DNA of 64,000 bases, from assembly GCF_004004515.1 (NCBI RefSeq), contig NZ_RXOL01000002.1, forward strand, positions 310,001 to 374,000, written 5' to 3'. Both the position numbers and the translations under genes were made by a program. This DNA comes from Croceicoccus ponticola. Its GTDB lineage: Bacteria > Pseudomonadota > Alphaproteobacteria > Sphingomonadales > Sphingomonadaceae. Below, one piece after another: positions 54,138 to 63,563 of this stretch. The notes under the pieces are model-generated. The model searched no databases. It was not told where the DNA came from and was given only the letters and a program-made list of their open reading frames with translations. Numbering within the stretch: position 1 is the stretch's first letter; each line of letters starts with the position of its first letter.

Positions 54138-54760
54138 GGAAGGTCCCCCGCTAACGCATCGGCTGCCCGACGGAACGTCTGGAAAGTTTCTATAGCCGCC
54201 TCGGTCGCCTCGTCCAGCCAGCCGGGGCCGCCCAAGGCAGCTTCTGCGTCGAGCGCGGCGCAGAATTCCTGCCATCGGGCGGACATATCGGCTGCGGCGG
54301 CAAGGTAACGGCAAGGCGATCCATGCGGCAGGCGCGCAGATAGCATGCGACCGCCGAGTTTCGACCCTTCGAGAACGTATTGGACGCCCCATGCCGCAAC
54401 GGGCGACGCATCGGATGCGATCATCGGCACCGGAAGGGGCGCGTCCAACGCGGCAAGGTCGTCGGCAATGAACGGATAACGCGGCTGCCAGGACGACCAG
54501 CCACGCCCCGTAACCGCGAGTTCCAGCCGTGGCAGCGCAGTCGCATGCGCGGTTAGGAACGCGCGGTAATGATCCGGGCGCGAAATATCGAACGGCGCGA
54601 AGGCCGCCTCGGTCGCCTCATGCTCTTGACGCGACCGCTCCCGCAGGGCGAAACGCGGCGTCGTCAAACGCGCGGTCGGCGCATGGCCACTGTTGACCTG
54701 CGCCGACCCGACTTCGTTTGCAGCATGCGTTTGTCGCGCAATTGCGACCCCATTATCCAT
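54134..54760 (-). CDS. Biliverdin-producing heme oxygenase
   Basis: The 208-residue heme oxygenase makes biliverdin, the chromophore of the phytochrome encoded next. The proximal heme His is in SRQEHEATEAAFAPFDI (about residue 46 from this start). The body is mainly helical and PVAAWGVQYVLEGSKLGGRML contains the Gly-rich distal helix. The ATG at 54760 is one of several possible. Its stop shares TTGA with the phytochrome TTG, so the two are cotranslated. It lies 53 bases after the host-attachment gene. Confidence 0.9.
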   Translation of the reverse strand: MDNGVAIARQTHAANEVGSAQVNSGHAPTARLTTPRFALRERSRQEHEATEAAFAPFDISRPDHYRAFLTAHATALPRLELAVTGRGWSSWQPRYPFIADDLAALDAPLPVPMIASDASPVAAWGVQYVLEGSKLGGRMLSARLPHGSPCRYLAAAADMSARWQEFCAALDAEAALGGPGWLDEATEAAIETFQTFRRAADALAGDLP

Positions 54761-54812
54761 CTTTGCGAATTGCAACCCTCGCTTCACTTGGTGGTCTTTG
54801 TAAGCCGTCTGC

Positions 54813-55223
54813 TCAATCCTGAGCAAGCAGGGTCTTTTCGATGCGTGCAAACGGTTCACCCGTCAGCGTTTTGGCTTCTTCGCCGATGATCGCGGCCTCA
54901 AGATTCTTGTGATAATGGCGGCGCATCTCGCCCAGCGTCTTGGGGTCGGCGGCGATGCCGATCTTCTCGATCGTGCCGTCAAGCACGGCGGCATTCAGCC
55001 ATTCCGACACCGCGGCGGCATGGGCCAACTCGTTCAGATCGGTGCTGCCCGTCTTCTGGCCGCCATCATCCTGATGACGCACGCCCGCGCTGAAATTCGT
55101 CGCGGTCAGATCCGGCTTGGCGACTTCGCTCAAGCTCGGCGCGTCGGGCGAACCATCGTTGCGCAAAAGCACGAAGCCTTCGCCGTCGACGATCGCAAGG
55201 TGGGCCTTATGCGGAAGGCGCAT
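54813..55223 (-). CDS. Host-attachment family protein
   Basis: The 136-residue protein begins MRLPHKAHLAIVDGEGFVLLRNDG and ends with IAADPKTLGEMRRHYHKNLEAAIIGEEAKTLTGEPFARIE, typical of the host_attach family (AtsE-like), first seen as needed for plant attachment. The fold resembles an eRF1/RNase H-like domain and the real activity is unknown. AAGGA precedes the chosen ATG. It is placed upstream of the heme oxygenase and phytochrome in the same direction, so it may be cotranscribed with them. Confidence 0.85.
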   Translation of the reverse strand: MRLPHKAHLAIVDGEGFVLLRNDGSPDAPSLSEVAKPDLTATNFSAGVRHQDDGGQKTGSTDLNELAHAAAVSEWLNAAVLDGTIEKIGIAADPKTLGEMRRHYHKNLEAAIIGEEAKTLTGEPFARIEKTLLAQD

Positions 55224-55398
55224 GGAAATTCCTTCGTTGTTTGTTGATTCCGTCTCCATGTTGAACGCGCGATACCGGCAAAAGTGCCCGCGAAGAACGA
55301 ATTGCCCCCGCGTTTATTCACCTATCACCAGCTACTTACCCTGAATGCGACTGTGCCTGCGACTGCGACCCGGCGGATCGACCTGCCGCGCGCGCTCA

Positions 55399-55440
55399 CG
55401 AAAAAGGGCCGCCGGATCTCTCCGACGGCCCCCTTTTTCG
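55399..55440 (-). terminator. groEL terminator
   Basis: CGAAAAAGGG (55399-55408) and CCCTTTTTCG (55431-55440) are the outer arms around a CCG-rich inner hairpin and a GATCTCTC-type loop. It lies just beyond the groEL stop on the minus strand. Confidence 0.85.
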
Positions 55441-55458
55441 TGCGTAGTGGCGCGTGGC

Positions 55459-57126
<1,668 letters not shown>

Positions 57127-57149
57127 TCAGTTGGAAAAGTCGAACTCGC

Positions 57150-57437
57150 TCAGGCCATGACGCCGAGCAGGTCGCTTTCCTTCATGATGAGCAGATCCTT
57201 GCCGTCGACCTTGACTTCGGTCCCGGACCACTTGCCGAAAAGGACGCGATCGCCTTCCTTGACGTCGAGCGGGGTGATCGTGCCGTTTTCGGAACGGGTG
57301 CCCGAACCGATCGCCACGATGCGGCCCTCGGAGGGCTTTTCCTTGGCGCTGTCGGGGATGATGATGCCGCCGGCGGTTTTTTCCTCGGCTTCGATGCGTT
57401 CGACCAGTACGCGGTCGTGCAGCGGACGGAATGCCAT
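57150..57437 (-). CDS. groS: Co-chaperonin GroES
   Basis: The 95-residue heptamer subunit begins [34 protein letters not shown] and includes the mobile-loop and dome motifs [34 protein letters not shown]. It caps GroEL. Its length and order before groEL are standard. A CIRCE operator lies 39 bases upstream of the start. Confidence 0.99.
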   Translation of the reverse strand: MAFRPLHDRVLVERIEAEEKTAGGIIIPDSAKEKPSEGRIVAIGSGTRSENGTITPLDVKEGDRVLFGKWSGTEVKVDGKDLLIMKESDLLGVMA

Positions 57438-57475
57438 GATGATGACCTCTTCCTAAAATTAGATGGTTTTAATCT

Positions 57476-57502
57476 TTGGCACTCCCGTCATGAGAGTGCC
57501 AG
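57476..57502. promoter_or_regulatory. CIRCE operator of groESL
   Basis: TTGGCACTC (57476-57484), nine bases, then GAGTGCCAG (57494-57502) match the CIRCE inverted repeat bound by HrcA. The arms GGCACTC/GAGTGCC are perfectly complementary. The site lies in the promoter region of groES, so the pair should be induced by heat shock through HrcA release. Confidence 0.95.
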
Positions 57503-57600
57503 CGGGGCGGATATGGTTCGCATGAACCTGTGCGTCAAGCGCCATTCATCAAGTTTTTTCGCGATGAACGGTGGCGCAGGTGCAGCCAGCCGTGCAGAAA

Positions 57601-59010
57601 CTAGCCCGCTTGCGTGACAAGCCCGAGACGTTCGCGTGCATGCCAGCGATAGCCGAGCAGCAGCGACGTGACGATCAGCCCGACGGCCAACCCGATCCAC
57701 ACGCCCAATCCGCCAAGCGGCGTGTGGAAACCAAGCACCCATGCGGTGCCGAAACCGAAGATCCAGTAACCGACGACGGCCAGCACGAACGGCGTGCGGG
57801 TATCGGACAGTCCGCGCAACAACCCGGCAAGGATCGCCTGCCACCCGTCGAACAACTGGAACGCGGCGGCAACGACAAGGTAGGTCAGCGCCAGAGCGAC
57901 CAGCCCGGCGTTTTCCGGCGCGTCCACATCGATGTAAATGGCCAGCAGCAGCTTTGGCGCGGCCAGCATCAGGATGGCAAACGCCAAAGCAAAGCCGATC
58001 GACAGCGCCAGCGTCGCCAATCCCGCGCGCCGGATGCCGCCCGGATTGCCCGCCCCGTTGTGCAGCCCGACGCGGATCGTTGCGGCCTGCGCGATGCCGA
58101 ACGGAACCTGAAACGCCAATGCGCCCAGCCCCAACGCGACCGTGTGCGCGGCCAGTTCCAGCGTGCCGATCGCCCCCATCAGGAACGCCGCGCTGGCGAA
58201 CAGCCCGCCTTCGGCCAGGGTGATGGCCGCAATCGGCATGCCGACGCGCCACAGTTCCTTGAGCCGTTGCCAATCCGGCCGCCACAACCGTCCGAACAGG
58301 TAATGCCGCCGCATCCGCCGGTCCCATTGGATTATGGCGATATAGGCGGCCAGCACGACATAGGCGGTGATGACGCTGGCGATGGCCGCGCCCTTCAGCC
58401 CCCATGCCGGAAAGCCCCAGTTGCCGAAGATGAGCAACCAGTTGCAGCCCGCGTTGACGATAACCGCGAGCACTGTCACCCATGTCGCGACGACGGCGCG
58501 ATCCATCGTCGATACGAAAATACGCAGGACATTGGACGCAATCACCGCGATCGAGGCTGGCGCCAGCCAGAACAGGTAGATCTGCGCAAGGTCAGCGATT
58601 TCCCGCGACTGCCCGGTCAGCACCATGATCCTGTCGGCGAACATGCAGACCGTCATCACGAAGATACCGGCAAAAACCGCCATCCACAGCGCCATGCGGA
58701 ACGACCGGCGCACTTCGCGCACGGCATGGCGTTCACGCCCCAGCGCGGTTGCCGCCATTGGCGCGACTGCGCTGATCAGGCCCATCGAACACCACAGGGC
58801 AAGGCCGTAGGTGGAAACAGCCAGCGTGCTCGACGCCAGTTCGTCCGTGCCCAGCCGCGCAATGAAGATCACGTCGACGGCATAGACCGCCATCTGCAAC
58901 AGGTTCGCCAGCGCCAGCGGCACGGCAAGCCGCGCGGTCGCCCCGAATTCGGCGCGCAGCGTGTGCTCCGCATGGTGCGAGCGCGTAAGAAGAGGGTGCT
59001 TGTCAGACAT
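57601..59010 (-). CDS. MATE-family efflux transporter (NorM-like)
   Basis: The 469-residue membrane protein has about twelve transmembrane helices in two six-helix halves. The first half contains LAVPLALANLLQMAVYAVDVIFIARLG and the second IGMPIAAITLAEGGLFASAAFLMGAIG; both have the Pro/Gly-rich MATE motif. It should export drugs or metabolites in exchange for sodium or protons. The ATG at 59010 opens MSDKHPLL. It faces away from the PagL-like gene. Confidence 0.9.
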   Translation of the reverse strand: MSDKHPLLTRSHHAEHTLRAEFGATARLAVPLALANLLQMAVYAVDVIFIARLGTDELASSTLAVSTYGLALWCSMGLISAVAPMAATALGRERHAVREVRRSFRMALWMAVFAGIFVMTVCMFADRIMVLTGQSREIADLAQIYLFWLAPASIAVIASNVLRIFVSTMDRAVVATWVTVLAVIVNAGCNWLLIFGNWGFPAWGLKGAAIASVITAYVVLAAYIAIIQWDRRMRRHYLFGRLWRPDWQRLKELWRVGMPIAAITLAEGGLFASAAFLMGAIGTLELAAHTVALGLGALAFQVPFGIAQAATIRVGLHNGAGNPGGIRRAGLATLALSIGFALAFAILMLAAPKLLLAIYIDVDAPENAGLVALALTYLVVAAAFQLFDGWQAILAGLLRGLSDTRTPFVLAVVGYWIFGFGTAWVLGFHTPLGGLGVWIGLAVGLIVTSLLLGYRWHARERLGLVTQAG

Positions 59011-59150
59011 AAAGCCGGCCCGGTTAGGCGCGGACCGTGACGCCGCCAAGACAATTTCACTTGCAACCGGTTAAATCGCTTAAGCTTGCAGCAAGCGGGC
59101 AACAGTCAAAGGCAGGCGCAGTTGCCATGTCAGGACAGGATTGCCGACCG

Positions 59151-59696
59151 ATGCGCCATCTCTCTGCCCCCGTACTTGCCGTCGCGCTGGCCACGGGCGC
59201 ACTTTTCGCCGCGCCCGCCCATGCCGGCGAAGTGTTCGCGGGCGCCTATGTCCATGCGGTCGAAACGCCGTTCACGTTCGAAACGGGCGAAGGCGGGGTC
59301 GACGGCGTGGTCGGCTATCGCTTTGATCGCATCGAAGCGCTGTCGGCCATCGGCAAGCCTGCGCCCTATGTGCTGGGCGCGGTGAACAGCCGGGGCGATA
59401 CCGACTTTGCCGCGGTCGGCCTCAGCTGGACCATCGGCAAGGGCGCGCTTTACGTGCGGCCCGCGGTCGGGCTTGCCATTCATGACGGCCCTTCGGAAAA
59501 CTTCGGCCCGAACGGAGAGCATTACGAACTGGGCAGCCGCATCCTGTTCGAGCCCGAGATCGCCGTCGGCGCGCGGCTGTCGGACCGCGTTTCGGTAGAG
59601 GCGAGCTGGATGCACATCAGCCATGCCCAGTTGTTCAGTTCGACCCAGAACCCCGGCATCGACATGATGGGCGTGCGGGTGAACCTCGCGCTCTGA
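59151..59696 (+). CDS. PagL-like lipid A 3-O-deacylase
   Basis: The 181-residue protein has a signal peptide (MRHLSAPVLAVALATGALFA to AHA) and the eight-stranded outer-membrane barrel of PagL. The C-terminal motif ASWMHISHAQLFSSTQNPGIDMMGVRVN contains the His and Ser of the catalytic HxS segment and the following Asn-Pro-Gly. It would remove an acyl chain from lipid A; sphingomonads use sphingolipid outer leaflets, so the natural substrate may differ from lipid A. ATG at 59151 gives a clean signal peptide. Confidence 0.85.
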   Translation: MRHLSAPVLAVALATGALFAAPAHAGEVFAGAYVHAVETPFTFETGEGGVDGVVGYRFDRIEALSAIGKPAPYVLGAVNSRGDTDFAAVGLSWTIGKGALYVRPAVGLAIHDGPSENFGPNGEHYELGSRILFEPEIAVGARLSDRVSVEASWMHISHAQLFSSTQNPGIDMMGVRVNLAL

Positions 59697-59720
59697 CCCG
59701 CGACCTGATAGGCGGTTGCG

Positions 59721-60272
59721 ATGTCAAGATTGATCCTGTTCAACAAGCCGTTCGACGTGCTCAGCCAGTTCACCGACAGGGGGACGGAGGGCACGCCCCG
59801 CCGAACGCTGTCCGATTTCGTCGATTGCCCCGGTGTCTATCCGGCCGGGCGGCTGGACCGGGACAGCGAAGGGCTGATGCTGCTGACCGACGATGGCCGG
59901 CTGCAAGCGCGGATTGCGGACCCCAAGTTCAAGGTGCCCAAGACTTATCTGGTGCAAGTTGAGGGCGAGATCGGCGAAGATGCGCTGGCCGCCCTGCGCA
60001 ATGGGGTCAGGCTCAAGGACGGCGTGACACGGCCCGCCAAGGCAGAGGCGATCGAGACACCCGACCTTTGGCCGCGCGATCCGCCGGTGCGGTTCCGCAA
60101 GACGGTGCCCGACGGCTGGATTTCGCTGACGATCACCGAAGGCCGCAACCGGCAGGTCCGCCGCATGACCGCCGCCGTCGGCCTGCCGACACTGCGGCTG
60201 GTGCGCTGGCAGATCGGAGAATGGAGCGTCGAAGGGCTGGGCCTCGGCGAATGGCGCGAGATCGAGGTCTGA
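59721..60272 (+). CDS. rluE: 23S rRNA pseudouridine synthase RluE-like
   Basis: The 183-residue enzyme of the RsuA/RluE group has the catalytic Asp in YPAGRLDRDSEGLMLLTDDG (about residue 43), PKTYLVQVEG, and TEGRNRQVRRMTAAVGLPTLRLVR at the end. There is no S4 domain, as in RluE, which modifies 23S rRNA U2457 in E. coli. It starts 24 bases after the PagL-like gene in the same direction. Confidence 0.9.
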   Translation: MSRLILFNKPFDVLSQFTDRGTEGTPRRTLSDFVDCPGVYPAGRLDRDSEGLMLLTDDGRLQARIADPKFKVPKTYLVQVEGEIGEDALAALRNGVRLKDGVTRPAKAEAIETPDLWPRDPPVRFRKTVPDGWISLTITEGRNRQVRRMTAAVGLPTLRLVRWQIGEWSVEGLGLGEWREIEV

Positions 60273-60333
60273 GGGGCGGGGTGCGGTCGGTTGCGGACAT
60301 TGCGATTTTACCATTGTTTGGCAAACTTACTTT

Positions 60334-60783
60334 ATGGATCAACTTAACTCACCTTGGAGTGCGCTATGGGCTGGGGCGGCTTTGCTTTGCGCAGGCCTCC
60401 TCCTGTGGCAGTTTACCAACTTGAGCGGTTTGGCGTGGCTATTTTTGGCTATTGCCGTCTCACTGATTTTCGAGGTCGAAGGCTGGCGTATGGGAGCCCG
60501 CTTTGCAGGTCTAATTTACGAGCTAGACACTGAAACCCTCTACAAGGAAGCATATACCTTTGCTTGGGCGTTCCCGCGTTTCTTGTTTCTCTTAGTTTAT
60601 ATGCTTGCCGTGATTGCTTGGCGAGATTTGGGATATCTGGACCCTAATTCCAAATCTCAGATCATCCTCTTATTTTCACCAGGGCTGATTTATCTCGCTT
60701 GGTCTCATCAAGCTTATCGCAGCCGTATTCGAGCATATGTTGCGGATAATTCAATTCAGAAGCGAGTCTGGGACAAAACCTAA
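60334..60783 (+). CDS. AT-rich membrane protein of likely foreign origin
   Basis: I do not recognise this 149-residue protein. It has about four membrane segments (LWAGAALLCAGLLLWQF; LAWLFLAIAVSLIFEV; FLFLLVYMLAVIAW; LLFSPGLIYLAW) and a basic C terminus. Its base composition and codon use (TTA, CTA, ATA and other A/T-ending codons) stand out against the GC-rich neighbours, and it fits between rluE and rplL with no relatives around. It is likely a recent import, perhaps an immunity or small transport-related membrane protein, but that is a guess. Confidence 0.6.
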   Translation: MDQLNSPWSALWAGAALLCAGLLLWQFTNLSGLAWLFLAIAVSLIFEVEGWRMGARFAGLIYELDTETLYKEAYTFAWAFPRFLFLLVYMLAVIAWRDLGYLDPNSKSQIILLFSPGLIYLAWSHQAYRSRIRAYVADNSIQKRVWDKT

Positions 60784-60822
60784 CGTTCGCTTTCCACCCC
60801 ATGCCACCCCGTCGCCCCAACC

Positions 60823-60854
60823 AAAAAAGGGCGACCCCTTGCAGGGCCGCCCTT
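60823..60854 (-). terminator. rplJL operon terminator
   Basis: AAGGGCG (60827-60833) and CGCCCTT (60848-60854) form the stem around a CCC/GGG inner pair, with a TTTTTT tract on the minus strand (bases 60823-60828). It lies 44 bases past the rplL stop. Confidence 0.85.
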
Positions 60855-60897
60855 CTTGGTGATCTCGCGAACGAGATCGAAGTGTAAGCGCTAGGGC

Positions 60898-61272
60898 TTA
60901 CTTCAGCTCAACGGTGCCGCCGGCTGCTTCGATCTTGGTCTTGATGTCTTCTGCTTCGGTCTTGTTCACGCCTTCCTTGACAGCCTTGGGAGCTGCTTCG
61001 ACGAGAGCCTTGGCATCAGCGAGGCCCAGACCGGTGATGGCGCGGACTTCCTTGATGACCTGGATCTTCTTGCCACCGTCGCCGGTGAGGATGACGTCGA
61101 ATTCGGTCTGCTCTTCAGCAGCCGGACCTTCAGCGGCGGCAGCCGGGCCAGCAACGGCAACGGCAGCAGCGGCGGAAACGCCCCATGCTTCTTCAAGTGC
61201 GGTAGCAAGCTCGGCGGCTTCGAGAACGGTCAGCTTCGACAGTTCGTCGACAATCTTCTGGATATCGGCCAT
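60898..61272 (-). CDS. rplL: 50S ribosomal protein L7/L12
   Basis: The 124-residue stalk protein has the N-terminal dimerisation helix ([33 protein letters not shown]), an Ala-rich hinge ([18 protein letters not shown]) and the C-terminal domain with [40 protein letters not shown]. It recruits translation factors to the ribosome. It follows rplJ by 72 bases on the same strand and is terminated just after. The assignment is certain. Confidence 0.99.
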   Translation of the reverse strand: MADIQKIVDELSKLTVLEAAELATALEEAWGVSAAAAVAVAGPAAAAEGPAAEEQTEFDVILTGDGGKKIQVIKEVRAITGLGLADAKALVEAAPKAVKEGVNKTEAEDIKTKIEAAGGTVELK

Positions 61273-61344
61273 TTTAATTCACTCCATTCAGTTCATGTCC
61301 GGACGGCCAGGTGCGGCACAGTCCGGAAAATCGCGTGAAACGTC

Positions 61345-61860
61345 TTATGCAGCGTCCTTGGCGGCGTAGGCGCCAAATACGCGGGCAAGCTTTGCAGCCG
61401 GTGCCGTCGACAGCTGGGCGATCTTGGTCGCCGGTGCATTGACGAGACCAACCAGCTTGGCACGCAGTTCGTCGAGCGAAGGCAGCGAGGCGAGAGCCTT
61501 GATCCCTTCGGCGTCGAGTACCTGCGAACCCATCGAACCGCCGACCACTTCCAACTTGGGGTTGGTCTTGGCGAAATCGATGGCGACCTTTGCCGCCGCA
61601 ATCGGGTCGACCGAAGTCGCCAGCGCGGTGGGGCCGGTCAGGTAATCGTCGATCCCGGCATAGTCGGTATCCACGATCGCCAGCTTGGCAAGACGGTTCT
61701 TCGCAACCTTGTAAGACGCACCAGCATCCCGCATCTTCGCGCGCAGATCGGTGGACTGTGCCACCGACATGCCGAGATTGCGGGTGACAACCACCACGCC
61801 GACCTCGTTGAAGACTGCGTTGAGCTGAGCGACCGCTTCGGTTTTTTGCGAACGATCCAT
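61345..61860 (-). CDS. rplJ: 50S ribosomal protein L10
   Basis: The 171-residue protein begins [30 protein letters not shown] and shows [20 protein letters not shown], the conserved rRNA-binding part. Its C-terminal helix carries L7/L12 dimers. In many bacteria L10 or the L10-L12 complex represses its own operon by binding the leader; the 310-bp region upstream is consistent with such a leader. The ATG at 61860 gives the standard length. Confidence 0.98.
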   Translation of the reverse strand: MDRSQKTEAVAQLNAVFNEVGVVVVTRNLGMSVAQSTDLRAKMRDAGASYKVAKNRLAKLAIVDTDYAGIDDYLTGPTALATSVDPIAAAKVAIDFAKTNPKLEVVGGSMGSQVLDAEGIKALASLPSLDELRAKLVGLVNAPATKIAQLSTAPAAKLARVFGAYAAKDAA

Positions 61861-61879
61861 GTTTGCTCCTTCACGTTTG

Positions 61880-62100
61880 ATCGCGCCCCGCCCGAAAGTG
61901 GGCCGCGATCGGCTCATTGTGTCCGCGCACGGGGCCTTGCAGCTCCGAACACGGGCGAGTCCGTTCGATAGGGAAGGAGGAGCGCCTGAAATGGCGCGAA
62001 CGGCACCTGCCTGATGGCGAGGGCCGAAGAATCTCGTTTCCCCGTCTAGGCTGGAAATTAAGACCGGCCAATTCCGGTCACCAACTGTCTCGGACGGATG
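61880..62100 (-). ncRNA. Probable L10 leader (autoregulatory rplJ 5' UTR)
   Basis: The roughly 220 bases before rplJ are non-coding and contain several potential stems, such as CCGGAATTGGCCGG, AGGCAGGTGCC and the repeated GCGCC blocks. Its position is that of the L10 leader RNA bound by L10-L12. The fold was judged by eye, so the assignment rests mainly on position. Confidence 0.4.
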
Positions 62101-62113
62101 ATCCCGGCATGCC

Positions 62114-62142
62114 AAAAGGCCCACCGACATCGCGGCGGGCCT
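62114..62142 (-). terminator. Terminator after the XRE/DUF2975 operon
   Basis: AGGCCC (62117-62122) and GGGCCT (62137-62142) pair with a CCG/CGG inner stem, and TTTT (bases 62114-62117) follows on the minus strand. It is 28 bases past the regulator stop and just ahead of the rplJ leader. Confidence 0.75.
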
Positions 62143-62170
62143 CTATAGCGTTTGCGGCAAGAGTCAACTT

Positions 62171-62416
62171 TTACGTGACGTTTTCCGGTTCGGTCGTTTC
62201 CTTCTCGTAGCCCAAAAGATCGCCGGGCTGGCAGTCCAGTTCCCGGCAGATCGCCTCCAGCGTGGAAAAGCGGATCGCCTTGGCCTTGCCGGTTTTCAGG
62301 ATCGACAGGTTGGCCAGCGTCAGCCCCACCCTGTCGGCCAGTTCGGTCAGCGTCATGCGGCGGGCATAGAGCAGGTCGTCGAGCTTGACCGTGATGCGTG
62401 TCGCTTCTTCCACCAT
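62171..62416 (-). CDS. XRE-family transcriptional regulator (YozG-like)
   Basis: The 81-residue protein is a single helix-turn-helix domain: MTLTELADRVGLTLANLSILKTGKAKAIRFSTLEAICRELDCQPGDLLGYE. It belongs to the small XRE regulators that are paired with DUF2975 membrane proteins. The start overlaps the DUF2975 stop by one base. It most likely represses its own promoter at 63155-63183, where a palindromic operator is found. A terminator follows it. Confidence 0.9.
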   Translation of the reverse strand: MVEEATRITVKLDDLLYARRMTLTELADRVGLTLANLSILKTGKAKAIRFSTLEAICRELDCQPGDLLGYEKETTEPENVT

Positions 62417-62946
62417 CACACGGTTCCTTCCAGTTCTTCGCGCATCTGGGATCCCTTGCGGAACACGCGGGCCAGAATGAACAGGGTGAGGACGAGGAAC
62501 AGGGTGTTGATGTCGAAATCGGTTTCCACCTCGATGTCTTGGCCGTGTTCCAGCACTTTTTCGAGCCAGGTTGCCGCGATGCTGACGGGAATGGTCATCA
62601 CGAAGATGCCGAGCGAAAGCCACGCCATGTGGGCAAGGCGCATGGCATTGACGGGGATGAACGGATCGCCGTCGGCGACGGTGTCGACGATGTGGCGCAA
62701 GTGGGTGATGAACAGCGCCACCATTGCGATGAGAACCAGCGCCATGAGGATCATGCCGACGATCACGAAATAGGCGGACGCGGGGCCGCCGGATTCGGCG
62801 ATCTCTGCCATGACCTTGGAATAGAATATCGCCACGCCGCCAAGGCCGACGATGGCGCCCACGAACCCGATGCCGACGAGCACGAGGCAGGCGGTGAGAA
62901 TTGCCCGGGCTATGCCGAACAGCGGATCTTCGCGGAAACGGGACAT
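62416..62946 (-). CDS. DUF2975 membrane protein
   Basis: The 176-residue protein has about four membrane segments (AILTACLVLVGIGFVGAIVGLGGVAIFY; FVIVGMILMALVLIAMVALFI; MAWLSLGIFVMTIPVSIAATWL; LFLVLTLFILARVF), with HIVDTVADGDPFIPVNAMRL between, as in DUF2975. The family has no known function; it is usually encoded with the small XRE regulator found here. The ATG at 62946 is preceded by the small peptide gene. Confidence 0.88.
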   Translation of the reverse strand: MSRFREDPLFGIARAILTACLVLVGIGFVGAIVGLGGVAIFYSKVMAEIAESGGPASAYFVIVGMILMALVLIAMVALFITHLRHIVDTVADGDPFIPVNAMRLAHMAWLSLGIFVMTIPVSIAATWLEKVLEHGQDIEVETDFDINTLFLVLTLFILARVFRKGSQMREELEGTV

Positions 62947-62990
62947 GGCGTAATCTCCTTTGCGTTGGGCCGGGCCGGGCGCGGCTGTTG

Positions 62991-63122
62991 TCAGGCCAGT
63001 GCCGGCTGGGCGATCGCGGCGACTTGCGCATCGCTGACGGGGGCGATGGTCGGGGCCCACAGCGCGACGGCCAGCAGGACTGCGAACGAAGCGGCGGCGG
63101 AACGGGTAAGTTGCGATGACAT
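62991..63122 (-). CDS. 43-residue small protein at the head of the DUF2975 operon
   Basis: The product MSSQLTRSAAASFAVLLAVA and onward has one hydrophobic stretch that could be a membrane anchor or a signal peptide, and ends in IAQPALA. GGAG eight bases upstream of the ATG supports translation. It precedes the DUF2975 gene by 44 bases and is downstream of the promoter at 63155-63183. It is too short for most gene finders, and it has no known relatives that I recognise. Confidence 0.6.
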   Translation of the reverse strand: MSSQLTRSAAASFAVLLAVALWAPTIAPVSDAQVAAIAQPALA

Positions 63123-63154
63123 TGTATGATCTCCGATAAATTCGATATCGCTAA

Positions 63155-63183
63155 TCAATAAATGCGCGCGGCCTTATCGTCAA
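63155..63183 (-). promoter_or_regulatory. Promoter of the peptide-DUF2975-XRE operon
   Basis: On the minus strand TTGACG (bases 63178-63183) and TATTGA (63155-63160) are separated by 17 bases, a reasonable sigma70 pair, some 33 bases before the start of the small protein. The -35 hexamer lies inside an inverted repeat, so it should be repressible. Confidence 0.6.
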
Positions 63184-63206
63184 TCGATAAATATCGAAAA
63201 ACGATA
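63174..63206. promoter_or_regulatory. TATCG/CGATA operator cluster, likely XRE autoregulation
   Basis: TTATCG-TCAAT-CGATAA (63174-63190) covers the -35 box. The overlapping palindrome TCGATA-AA-TATCGA (63184-63197) and a further CGATAA (63202-63207) follow. CGATATCG at 63143-63150 lies near the start site. Multiple similar half-sites suggest cooperative binding by the XRE regulator. Confidence 0.65.
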
Positions 63207-63278
63207 ATTTCTTGATTGTTTTACGGAAAATCTGCTGCGGTCGGGCGCGGGTGACCTGCCTATGTCCGCCCGATCCCT

Positions 63279-63307
63279 TTGACACGCGAAGGGCACGCGC
63301 CTATATG
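63279..63307 (+). promoter_or_regulatory. Strong sigma70 promoter upstream of rpoB
   Basis: TTGACA (63279-63284) is a perfect -35 hexamer and TATATG (63302-63307) is a near-perfect -10, separated by the ideal 17 bases. It gives rpoB a 5' UTR of about 250 bases. In most alphaproteobacteria rpoB is instead transcribed from the rplJL side, so a dedicated promoter is significant. Confidence 0.75.
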
Positions 63308-63563
63308 CAGCCTCGTTCGAAGGCTTCGAGCAAGGCGACCCTGGCGCGGGGGTCGACCCGGGAAGGAGGCCTTTCGATCCAGCATGACGACGCGACGGCT
63401 GTGGGCCGGGAACTCCTCGAAAGGGGCGGATTCCCGTTTGTCCCACGGCCTTTTGTCGTTTGCCGGATACCGCACCGCGTGCGCGAATTTCCTTACCGGC
63501 GCGATGGAGTGAACCTCTGTCGCGAATCGGCCAACACGAAGCAGAAGAGGTTTCTTCACCCTC

